From NCBI GenBank assembly GCA_021807105.1, contig JAKAPL010000030.1:1-40759 (forward strand): a DNA stretch of 40,759 bases, in the 5' to 3' direction. A program made the translations under genes and the position numbers. Of the stretch, positions 1 through 6,739 are shown in pieces. The DNA comes from Myxococcales bacterium (GTDB taxonomy: Bacteria; Myxococcota; Myxococcia; Myxococcales; JAKAPL01). Under the pieces are notes generated by a model. The model saw only the letters and a program-made list of their open reading frames with translations. It made no database searches and was not told the origin of the DNA. The stretch's first letter is position 1; every line of letters starts with the position of its first letter.

Positions 1-1
1 C

Positions 2-655
2 CCCGTCGTGGCGGCCGCCTCTTCCCCGCCCGCCGCGAAGCCGGCCCCGGCGGCGACCCCCGCGGGCGAGGCGGTCGAGGTCGCCGCGTCGCCGCGGGCC
101 CGGGGCGACGAGAACCCCCGCTGGCTCTTCGAGCTGCGCGGCGGCGGCGCGTCGCAGGCGCAGCTCGGGAGCGCCGGCTTCTCGGGGGGGATCGACGCGC
201 GCTACTACGTGGTCCCACGAATCTCGCTCGGCCTGTCGGTCGACGCGATGGGGCTCGGCTTCGGGACGGCGTCCGGCTACCCGTCCGCGCAGGCGATCCA
301 CCCGATCTCCCGGGGATCGTACGGGATCGGCGTTCCGATCCTCGTCGAGGGGGTCTACGACCAGCCGCTCGGAGGACCGTTCCGGCTCTGCCTGGGCATC
401 GGCGCCGGAGCCACCGACCTCGTGCTCTCGGGGTCGGAGCAGGCCGGGCCGACGGCGCTCCCGGCCAGCGGAGGCGGCGGCTTCTCGCCCGCGGCCGCCG
501 CGCTCGCCGGCTTCTTCGCCCGGATCCCGAGCGGACGAATCGGCGTCGAGGTGCGCGCGACCGCGGCCCTGCCGGAGACCTCGCCCGGGGTCGTCCGCGG
601 CGCGGTCCCCGGCGCGCTCCTCTGGGAGGTGGGTTATCAGCTCCTCGTCCTCTAG
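2..655 (+). CDS. Outer-membrane beta-barrel-like protein, 3' part of gene
   Basis: The frame is open to the left edge, so the N-terminus (and any signal peptide) lies outside the window. A GTG at 8 is the first in-window start but is probably internal. About 45 residues of Ala/Pro-rich linker are followed by alternating hydrophobic and Gly-rich segments (WLFELRGGG, IDARYYVVP, LGLSVDAMGLGFG, YGIGVPILVEGVY, FRLCLGIGAGA, AALAGFFARIP) and the protein ends in WEVGYQLLVL, like a last outer-membrane strand. This resembles small porin/OmpA-type barrels, but I recognise no specific family. Its last 20 bases overlap the inferred start of the phosphoribosyltransferase gene. Function is unknown. A surface or periplasm-facing barrel is an inference from strand periodicity only. 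Confidence 0.55.
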   Translation, partial: PVVAAASSPPAAKPAPAATPAGEAVEVAASPRARGDENPRWLFELRGGGASQAQLGSAGFSGGIDARYYVVPRISLGLSVDAMGLGFGTASGYPSAQAIHPISRGSYGIGVPILVEGVYDQPLGGPFRLCLGIGAGATDLVLSGSEQAGPTALPASGGGGFSPAAAALAGFFARIPSGRIGVEVRATAALPETSPGVVRGAVPGALLWEVGYQLLVL

Positions 656-1205
656 CGCGAGGAAGCGGCCGGCGCAGGCCGCGAAGGCCCGCAGCCGGGA
701 CGGCTCGGCCGCGAACCGGACCAGCTTCCAGGAGATCACCTGGCAGCGGTTCGACGAGCTGACGCGGCGGCTGGCCGCGCGCCTCTCCCGCCGGCCGCCC
801 GACGCCGTGGTAGGCATCGCCAAGGGGGGAGTCTTCGTCGGGGGCGCGCTCGCCGGCCTCCTGTCGCGGGACTTCTATCCGGTGCGCATCTCGCGCCGCA
901 GCCGCGATCGGGTCGTCCGGAGGCGACCGAAGGTCTTCGGCCGGATGCCCGCGGAGCTGTCGGGCAAGCGGGTCCTGATCGTCGACGACGTGGTCGCGAG
1001 CGGGGACACGCTCCAGCTCGCCTGCGACCGGGCGCGGGAGGCCGGGGCCGCCGAGGTCCAGTCGGCGGCGCTGGTGGCCCGCGAGGGAGGCCCACGGCCG
1101 GACTACTTCGCGCTGGAGACGGCCGATCTCGTGGTCTTCCCGTGGGACTACGACGTGATCGACGACGGGCGGTTCGAGACGGACCCGGGAGACATCGGGG
1201 TCTAG
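636..1205 (+). CDS. Phosphoribosyltransferase-family protein
   Basis: The type I PRTase signature VLIVDDVVASGDTL (PRPP-binding loop, two acidic residues then a small-residue turn) is followed by a typical AREAGAAEV helix. The N-terminal half has the hallmark ...PDAVVGIAKGGVFVGGALAGLLS, and the end FPWDYD resembles the hood of xanthine/hypoxanthine-type PRTases. The first canonical start in frame is GTG 807, but it would cut off the conserved first helix (WQRFDELTRRLAARL, about 738-785). The frame stays open upstream to an ATC at 636, which sits 6 bases after GGGAGG (624-629) and gives a natural leader I-SSSSSS-ARKRP. I therefore place the start at 636, as a non-ATG start or a sequence error. 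The substrate base cannot be assigned; nucleotide salvage is the family's usual role. The stop codon lies inside the left arm of an inverted repeat. Confidence 0.72.
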   Translation: MSSSSSSARKRPAQAAKARSRDGSAANRTSFQEITWQRFDELTRRLAARLSRRPPDAVVGIAKGGVFVGGALAGLLSRDFYPVRISRRSRDRVVRRRPKVFGRMPAELSGKRVLIVDDVVASGDTLQLACDRAREAGAAEVQSAALVAREGGPRPDYFALETADLVVFPWDYDVIDDGRFETDPGDIGV

Positions 1206-1363
1206 GAGGCGGGTGTGAAATGGGTGCCGTCGCGAGAAGGCCGAGACCGAAGCGAGACGGGCGCCCGGGAAGTGAGCAGCGAAGCGACGAGGCCGCCCGG
1301 CGTGAGCGAAGGGATCGACTTTCGCAGCAGGCGGCCATTTCACACCCGTCTCCTAGAGACCCC
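1197..1363. mobile_element. MITE-like inverted-repeat element
   Basis: The left arm (1197-1223) and right arm (1335-1363) are complementary along about 27 bp, with one G/A difference and a 2-base bulge. The core TAGGAG(G/A)CGGGTGTGAAATGG is 20 of the paired bases. Between the arms are about 110 bp with internal GAAGCGA/GTGAGC-type repeats and a GGGCGCCC palindrome, and no ORF. The left arm starts inside the last codons of the phosphoribosyltransferase gene, so its TAG stop (1203-1205) is part of the element. This could be a small non-autonomous transposable element, or a long stem acting as transcription terminator or mRNA stabiliser before selB. No clear target-site duplication is visible. 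In the remaining intergenic stretch (1364-1652) before selB I see no gene, tRNA or recognisable promoter. Confidence 0.5.
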
Positions 1364-1652
1364 GCCCGCCCAACGAGAGCCCGTCTCCTTTTCGTGAGGC
1401 CCGGGGGCGGAGCCGATCGGCCCGGCGCGTGTATGAACCCCGCGTCGTTGCCCAAACCCGCTCCCCTCCCGATTCCCGTGGTCCGCAACGATCGAAGGAA
1501 AGCGCACAGAGACCCTCCGTTTGGAATCGGGGCCTCGGGAGGGGAGCGGGAGCGGGTCCGGGAATCGAGCGGCTGCGTCGAGAACGATGGGGGAGCTCCT
1601 CGGGGCCCCGGGTTGACGGCGAGGCGGCGTTTGCGCTCTTTTCGGGGCGGTG

Positions 1653-3638
1653 ATGAAGGGGACCTCTTCTTCCAGCTCGGCGGTCCGGCGGGTCGTGATC
1701 GGCACCGCGGGGCACGTCGACCACGGCAAGACGGCGCTCGTCCGCGCGCTCACCGGAATCGACACCGATCGGCTCGCCGAGGAGAAACGGCGCGGCATCA
1801 CGCTCGAGCTGGGCTTCGCGCATCTCCCGCTGCCCGGGGGGACGACGGCGGGCGTGGTCGACGTCCCTGGGCACGAGCGCTTCGTCCGGGCGATGGCCGC
1901 CGGCGCGGGGGGCTTCGACGTGGCGCTGCTCGTCGTGGCGGCCGACGAGGGGGTGATGCCCCAGACCCGGGAGCACGTCGCGATCTGCCGGCTCCTCGGG
2001 ATCCAGTCGGGCGTCGTGGCGGTGACGAAGTCGGACCTCCTGCCGGCGCTCGGGCCGGCCCACCGATCCCTGCTCGCCGCCGACGTCGAGGCGCTCGTGG
2101 CCGGGACGTTCCTCGAGGACGCGCCGATCGTCGAAGTCTCCTCGATGACCGGCGGAGGGCTCGACGCGTTGCGGGAGGCGCTCGCCGCCGCCGCTTCGCG
2201 GGCCGCCCCCAGGCCGGAGGGCGGCCCCGCATGCCTGCCGATCGACCGGGCGTTCACGCTCAAGGGCTTCGGCACCGTCGTGACCGGCACCCTGATCTCG
2301 GGTACGCTCGAAGCGGGCGAGGCGGTGGAGCTCCTGCCGGGCGGACCGCGCGGCGCCCGCGTCCGCGGGCTCCAGACGCACGGCCGCGACAGGATCTCGG
2401 CGGCGGCCGGCCAGCGGACGGCGGTGAACCTGCCCGGGGTCCAGGTCGAGCAGCTCTCCCGGGGCATGGTCCTGGGGCGTCCCGGCGAGTTGATCGAGTC
2501 GACCCAGCTCGACGTGGAGGTGGAGGCCGTCGCGGGGGTCACGTTCTCCGCGCGCGAGAAGCTCCTCTGCCACGTCGGGACCACCGCCGTGCCGGCCACG
2601 GTCGTGCTCCTCGCCGGCCGCGACCTCCCCGCCGGCGAGCGCGGCTTCGCGCAGCTCCGGCTCGCGCGGCCGCTGGTCGCCCTGCCCGGCCAGCGCTTCG
2701 TGCTCCGTGGCTTCTCGGCGCGCCCGGGCGGCGCGGGGAGGACCCTCGGCGGCGGGATCGTCCTCGCGCCCGCGACCCGCAAGCGCCGCCCCGGCAGGCC
2801 CGAGTCCGCCGCCGGGCTCGCGGTCCTCTTGGGCGGCGAGCCCGCGGAGAAGATCGCCTGGCTCCTCGAGGACGCCGGCAGCGAGGGGCTCGACGCCGCC
2901 GATCTCTTCCGCCGGACCGCGCTCCCCGTGCGCACCCTCGAACGCGCCCTGGAGGCGCTCGGCGCGGCCGGCAAGGCCGTGCTCTTCGACCGGGAGCGGC
3001 GGGCCCACGTGGGCGGCGCGACGTTCGCGGCGCTCCGGACCCGGGCCGAAGGGCTCGTCCGGGCCTACCATGTCGAGAACCCTCTCGCCCCGGGGATGCC
3101 CAAGGAGGAGCTGCGGGAGCGGCTCGCGCGGGCGCTCGATGCCCGGCTGCTCGCGCGGGTCCTCGCGGCCGAGGCTGCCGCGGGCCAGCTCGTCACGGAG
3201 GGGGACGCGGTCCGCGCGCCCGAGCACGGGACCGCGGGCGCGGGGGGCGGCGCACGCGAGCAGATCCTCGCGCGGTTGGCTGCCAGCGCCCTGTCGCCGC
3301 CGACCACGGCCGAGCTCGCCCGCGCGATCGGCCTCCCCCTCGCTCGGACGCTCGAGCTGCTCAAGCTCCTCGCGGGCGAGCGGCGAATCCTGAAGGTGAA
3401 GGACGACCTCTACTTCGACGCCGCGGCCCTGGGGGCGTTGCGCGACCGGCTCATCGGGAAGCTCCGGGCCGAGGGGGCGATCACGACGCAGGAGTTCAAG
3501 GAGATGACGGGCGCGACCCGGAAGTTCAGCATCCCGCTCGGCGAGTACTTCGACCGGGAGAAGTTGACGCTGCGGCTGGGTGACAAGCGGGTCCTCCGGG
3601 GCGCGGAGCCGCGGCCCGCGGGAGGCGGAGGAACGTGA
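1653..3638 (+). CDS. selB: Selenocysteine-specific translation elongation factor SelB
   Basis: SelB is the EF-Tu-like GTPase that carries Sec-tRNA(Sec) to UGA codons marked by a SECIS hairpin. The G domain begins near residue 14 with GTAGHVDHGKT, then the switch I motif RRGITLELGF, DVPGHERFV (G3) and VTKSDL (G4). Translation-factor domains 2 and 3 follow (TLKGFGTVVTGTL marks domain 2). From about residue 370 the C-terminal part is a run of winged-helix domains, ending TTQEFKEMTGATRKFSIPLGEYFDREKLT, typical of the SECIS-binding end of SelB. The length of 661 residues is normal for the family. ATG 1653 is chosen; a GTG directly before it at 1650 is possible. Its TGA overlaps the GTG start of the histidine kinase (GTGA), so the two are translationally coupled. 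With the UGA-containing selD at 7896, this shows a working Sec system. Confidence 0.95.
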   Translation: MKGTSSSSSAVRRVVIGTAGHVDHGKTALVRALTGIDTDRLAEEKRRGITLELGFAHLPLPGGTTAGVVDVPGHERFVRAMAAGAGGFDVALLVVAADEGVMPQTREHVAICRLLGIQSGVVAVTKSDLLPALGPAHRSLLAADVEALVAGTFLEDAPIVEVSSMTGGGLDALREALAAAASRAAPRPEGGPACLPIDRAFTLKGFGTVVTGTLISGTLEAGEAVELLPGGPRGARVRGLQTHGRDRISAAAGQRTAVNLPGVQVEQLSRGMVLGRPGELIESTQLDVEVEAVAGVTFSAREKLLCHVGTTAVPATVVLLAGRDLPAGERGFAQLRLARPLVALPGQRFVLRGFSARPGGAGRTLGGGIVLAPATRKRRPGRPESAAGLAVLLGGEPAEKIAWLLEDAGSEGLDAADLFRRTALPVRTLERALEALGAAGKAVLFDRERRAHVGGATFAALRTRAEGLVRAYHVENPLAPGMPKEELRERLARALDARLLARVLAAEAAAGQLVTEGDAVRAPEHGTAGAGGGAREQILARLAASALSPPTTAELARAIGLPLARTLELLKLLAGERRILKVKDDLYFDAAALGALRDRLIGKLRAEGAITTQEFKEMTGATRKFSIPLGEYFDREKLTLRLGDKRVLRGAEPRPAGGGGT

Positions 3639-4918
3639 CCGCCGTGGAGCGCCATTCCCCCTGCCCGCCGGAGGAGATCGACCGGATGGCCCCGTGCGGC
3701 ACGACCCTGCGGCTCGCCGAGCTGTCGCTGCTCCATGATGTCGCCCGGGCGATCAACGAGGGGCGGGAGATCTCCGCCATCCTCGGCGAGGCGGCCGACC
3801 GGCTGGCGGCCCTCATCGACGCGAACAACTGCTTCGTGCTCCTCCTCGATCGGACGAGCGGAGAGCTGCGCGCCGTCGCGGCGAGCCGCGGCCATCCGCG
3901 GGAAGAGCTGGACGCCGTCCGGCTGCGGCCGGGGGAGTCGATCTCCACGGTCGCCGTGCGCGAGGGGCGCCCCATCGTCGTTCCCGACGCCCACGCCGAT
4001 CCGCGCGTCAACCAGGATTGGCGCGAGAGACTCTCCCAGACTTCCCTGCTCGCGGTGCCGATGCTCCACCGCGGCCTGGCCGTCGGCTGCCTGACCTTCG
4101 ACGACACCCGGCGCCGGCGGGAATTCAGCCAGGCGGAGATCGATCGGGTGCTCGCCGTGGCCAGCCAGCTCGCGGCGGCGGTCGAGAACGCTCGCCTCCA
4201 CCAGGACCTCGAAGAGTCGTACGCGGAGCTGGAGACCGCGCAGGCGCGGCTCGACCAGCGCGAGCGGCTCGCGGCGCTGGGCGAGTTGGCCGCGGCGGTG
4301 GCCCACGAGGTGCGCAACCCCTTGGGCGCGATCTTCAACGCGACCGGAGAGCTCTCGCGGATCGTCGAGGGGCGGGGAGAGGCCGGGGTGCTCCTCTCCA
4401 TCCTCGCGGAGGAAGCCGACCGCATCAACCGAATCATCGGCGACCTCCTCGACTTCGCCCGACCGCCCGATCTCGCGGTCGATCAGGTCCCGCTCGCCGC
4501 GACCATCCAAGACGCCGCGGCGGCGTCGACCGGGCAATCGAGCGTCTCGTTCACCCTGTCGATCGAGCCGGGCCTCGACCGGATCCGGATGGACCGGCGG
4601 CAGATCCGGCAGGCGCTGATCAACGTCTTCAACAACGCCGCTCAGGCGATGAGCAGGCGGGGCGAGATCCGGGTGGCCGTCCGCCGGGCCGGGGAAGGGC
4701 GCGTGGCCATCGAGATCGCGGACAATGGGCCGGGTGTTCCACCGGCCTTGCGGGAGCGGATCTTCGAGCCCTTCTTCACCACCAAGGCGTCGGGGACGGG
4801 TCTCGGCCTCGCGGTCGTCAAGCGCGTCGTCGAGGGCCACGGGGGCAGCGTCGAGGTGCGCGACGGCGCGCCCGGCGCGGTGTTCGTCCTGAACCTCCCC
4901 TTCGGAGGCGAGCCTTGA
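3635..4918 (+). CDS. GAF-domain sensor histidine kinase, cytoplasmic
   Basis: 427 residues with no signal peptide or membrane segment, so it senses a cytoplasmic signal. A GAF domain (about residues 27-185, starting ELSLLHDVARAINEG) is followed by a short coiled coil (HQDLEESYAELETAQARLDQ). The HisKA H-box is AHEVRNPLGAI; the ATPase domain has the N box NVFNNAAQAM, G1 box DNGPGVPP, F box FEPFFTTKASGTG and G2 box GLGLAVV. This is the NtrB/ZraS-like architecture that usually pairs with sigma-54 activators, and the next gene encodes one (starting at 4915, 4-base overlap). GTG 3635 overlaps the selB stop. The ligand of the GAF domain cannot be read from the sequence. The coupling to selB suggests the circuit may respond to, or act with, selenium metabolism, but that is inference. 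Confidence 0.9.
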   Translation: MTAVERHSPCPPEEIDRMAPCGTTLRLAELSLLHDVARAINEGREISAILGEAADRLAALIDANNCFVLLLDRTSGELRAVAASRGHPREELDAVRLRPGESISTVAVREGRPIVVPDAHADPRVNQDWRERLSQTSLLAVPMLHRGLAVGCLTFDDTRRRREFSQAEIDRVLAVASQLAAAVENARLHQDLEESYAELETAQARLDQRERLAALGELAAAVAHEVRNPLGAIFNATGELSRIVEGRGEAGVLLSILAEEADRINRIIGDLLDFARPPDLAVDQVPLAATIQDAAAASTGQSSVSFTLSIEPGLDRIRMDRRQIRQALINVFNNAAQAMSRRGEIRVAVRRAGEGRVAIEIADNGPGVPPALRERIFEPFFTTKASGTGLGLAVVKRVVEGHGGSVEVRDGAPGAVFVLNLPFGGEP

Positions 4919-6306
4919 ACCCGGAAGCCGGACCCCGCCGGACGCGGATCCTCGTCGTCGACGACCAGAAGAACGTGCGCGCGACGACCGCCCTCATCCT
5001 CGCCCACCGCGGTTATGAGGTCGCGGAGGCTGGCGGGGGCGATGAGGCCCTCTCCCTGCTGCCCGCCGGCGGCTTCGATCTCGTCCTGACCGACCTGCGG
5101 ATGGAGCCGGTCGACGGCCTGGGCGTCTTGAAGCGGGCCGCCGAGCTGGCGCCGGGGATCCAGGTCGTGCTGATGACCGCGTACGGAACGATCGACGGGG
5201 CGGTCGAGGCGATGCGGCTCGGGGCCGCCGACTACGTGCAGAAGCCGTTCAAGCCCGAGGAGCTGCTCGTCCGCCTCGAGCGCGCGATCGAGCGCCGCCG
5301 GCTTATTCGCGAGGTCGGCGCCTGGGCGGGCGAGTTCCACGAGCGCTTCGGCGTGCACGCGATCATCGGCCATTCGCCGGCCATGCGGGATCTCCTCGTC
5401 AAGGTCGGGCGGGTCGCCGCTGGCGATGCCACCATCCTCGTCACCGGCGAGAGCGGAACCGGCAAGGAGCTGGTCGCCCGGGCCATCCACGCCGGCAGCC
5501 CGCGCGCCGCGCGCCCGTTCGTCGCGGTCAACTGCGCGGCGATCACCGAGACGCTGCTCGAGTCGGAGCTGTTCGGCCACGCCAAGGGTTCGTTTACCGG
5601 GGCCGTCAAGGCGCGCGTGGGCCTCTTCGAGGAGGCGGATGGAGGCAGCCTTCTCATCGACGAGATCGCCGAGACCTCCCCGGGGTTCCAGGCCAAGCTC
5701 CTCCGGGCGCTGCAGGAGAGCGAGATCCGGCGGGTGGGCGAGAGCGAGAACGTCCAGGTGGACGTGCGGGTCATCGCCGCCACCAACCGCGACTTGCGGC
5801 GCGAGGTCGCGGCGAAGCGCTTCCGCGAGGATCTCTTCTACCGGCTCAACGTCGTCCCTCTCCGGGTGCCGCCGCTGCGCGAGCGGACCGAGGACATCCC
5901 GCTGCTGGCGCGCCACTTCCTCGACCGCTACAACGCCCGCACGGGCTCCTCCCGCGTCCTGACCGACGCGGCCATCGGCCGGCTGATGACCCACTCGTTC
6001 CCCGGCAACGTCCGGGAGCTGGAGAACGCCGTCGAGCAGGCCGCGGCCCTGGCGGAGACCGATCGGCTCGGACCGGCCGACTTCCCCCTCGACGGCGTGG
6101 AGCCCCGGGAGCCCGCCACCGAGGAGAGCGGGCCGCTGGCTCTCGTCGTCGAGACGGCCGAGCGGAGGGCCATCGAGACGGCGCTCCGACGCCACCATGC
6201 CGATCTCCTTGCCGCCGGGCGCGACCTCGGCATCCACCCGACGACGCTCTGGCGGAAGATGAAGAAGCTCGGTCTCTCGACCCCCGGATCGCCGGACCGG
6301 GGATGA
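4915..6306 (+). CDS. NtrC-family sigma-54-dependent response regulator
   Basis: 463 residues: receiver domain (residues about 11-125; DD acidic pocket in ILVVDDQ, phospho-acceptor Asp in DLVLTDLRM, Thr in VVLMTAYG, Lys in YVQKPF), AAA+ domain (Walker A GESGTGKE, Walker B in GGSLLIDEIAE, sensor RVIAATNRDL) and a Fis-type HTH at the end (ETALRRHHADLLAAGRDLGI...TTLWRKMKKLGL). The sigma-54 contact loop reads GSFTGA instead of the commonest GAFTGA, a variant expected to remain functional. The TTG start at 4915 overlaps the kinase stop (TTGA) and has GGAGGCG 5-11 bases upstream. It is the obvious partner of the kinase. A sigma-54 promoter lies about 190 bp downstream (6497-6512) and is a natural first target, although the activator binding site is not identified. 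Confidence 0.93.
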   Translation: MNPEAGPRRTRILVVDDQKNVRATTALILAHRGYEVAEAGGGDEALSLLPAGGFDLVLTDLRMEPVDGLGVLKRAAELAPGIQVVLMTAYGTIDGAVEAMRLGAADYVQKPFKPEELLVRLERAIERRRLIREVGAWAGEFHERFGVHAIIGHSPAMRDLLVKVGRVAAGDATILVTGESGTGKELVARAIHAGSPRAARPFVAVNCAAITETLLESELFGHAKGSFTGAVKARVGLFEEADGGSLLIDEIAETSPGFQAKLLRALQESEIRRVGESENVQVDVRVIAATNRDLRREVAAKRFREDLFYRLNVVPLRVPPLRERTEDIPLLARHFLDRYNARTGSSRVLTDAAIGRLMTHSFPGNVRELENAVEQAAALAETDRLGPADFPLDGVEPREPATEESGPLALVVETAERRAIETALRRHHADLLAAGRDLGIHPTTLWRKMKKLGLSTPGSPDRG

Positions 6307-6380
6307 GGCAGCCCTGGCTCGACCACTTCAGAGGCTCTCGTGCCACGCGAAGGTCCAGCGACACTCCTTAGGCAGGGTAG

Positions 6381-6432
6381 AAGACAGGAGCCGTCTTGCA
6401 GCGATGCATTGCAAACCTGCAATGTCTGCTGC
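6381..6432 (+). other. Two adjacent RNA hairpins in a lower-GC intergenic stretch
   Basis: AAGAC (6381-6385) pairs with GTCTT (6393-6397). Directly after it a stronger hairpin forms: GCAGC (6398-6402) with GCTGC (6428-6432), an internal loop, then CATTGCA (6407-6413) with TGCAATG (6418-6424) around an AACC tetraloop. There is no T-tract, so this is not a simple terminator. It lies 75-125 bases after the regulator stop and before the sigma-54 promoter. It could be 3' UTR structure of the selB operon, an activator-binding region or an independent RNA. GC content here is clearly below the flanking genes. Confidence 0.3.
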
Positions 6433-6496
6433 CATCCAAGGCAGGTAACTCGATCACGATGCCGCAACATCAATGGCTTAGGAGGTCATGACGCCA

Positions 6497-6512
6497 TGGC
6501 ATTCGTATTGCT
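6497..6512 (+). promoter_or_regulatory. Sigma-54 (-24/-12) promoter
   Basis: TGGCA at 6497-6501, six bases, then TTGCT at 6508-6512: the GG and GC dinucleotides are exactly 12 bases apart, matching the consensus TGGCAC-N5-TTGCW except for T in place of the final C of the -24 box. It stands alone in a 433-bp gap right after a sigma-54 activator gene. The predicted start is near 6523, and the next thing downstream is a hairpin ending in a T-tract rather than a protein gene. I found no second site of this quality by eye in the window. Confidence 0.5.
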
Positions 6513-6522
6513 TTACCCTGAC

Positions 6523-6594
6523 AGCGAAGTGCAACACGTTTGACTGGAGCTGGTCCCCCCCCGCCACTCCGGTTGCGTGTTGCACTTCTTTTTA
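6523..6594 (+). ncRNA. Candidate sigma-54-dependent small RNA / terminator hairpin
   Basis: GAAGTGCAACACG (6526-6538) pairs perfectly with CGTGTTGCACTTC (6576-6588). A small internal loop (TTTG/TG) separates this from an inner stem ACTGGAG (6543-6549) with CTCCGGT (6567-6573), and the 17-base apical loop contains eight consecutive C residues. TTTTTATT follows at 6589-6596. If transcription starts where the -24/-12 promoter predicts, the product would be an RNA of about 72 nt that is almost entirely this hairpin plus a U-tail. The C-rich loop could pair with G-rich ribosome-binding sites. The plain alternative is that it is only the terminator of the selB-kinase-regulator operon, 220 bases downstream of its last stop codon. 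Confidence 0.4.
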
Positions 6595-6637
6595 TTCGGG
6601 GGCCCGTCCGGTGCTCGCCCTTCGGGCTCCGCTCCTC

Positions 6638-6656
6638 CGGGGGGCTTGCCCCCCCG
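6638..6656 (-). terminator. GC hairpin downstream of the ClpX-like gene
   Basis: A run of six G and a run of seven C around a CTTG loop form a very strong hairpin 84 bases beyond the stop of the minus-strand unfoldase gene. A second, similar G6/C5 hairpin sits at 6668-6681. Neither is followed by a T-tract on the minus strand, so they may act as a bidirectional barrier between the converging transcription units rather than as standard intrinsic terminators. Confidence 0.3.
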
Positions 6657-6739
6657 ATGGACGATTTGGGGGGATGCCCCCGCGCCCCGCGCGCTCGCCG
6701 GCAGAGCCGTCTCGCGCTTGATCTCGAATCGCGATCGGG

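Noticed and set aside
1364..1652. A tRNA-Sec (selC) gene near selB
   Set aside because: I looked for the long acceptor/T arms and a UCA anticodon with a GGTTCGA-type T loop in the gaps at 1206-1652, 6307-6739 and 36063-36614 and found none.
6496..6543. A 15-codon ORF (MAFVLLYPDSEVQHV) with AGGAGGT about 9 bases upstream
   Set aside because: The ribosome-binding site is good, but the ORF overlaps the sigma-54 promoter and has no recognisable content; it could still be a real small peptide if the promoter is not.
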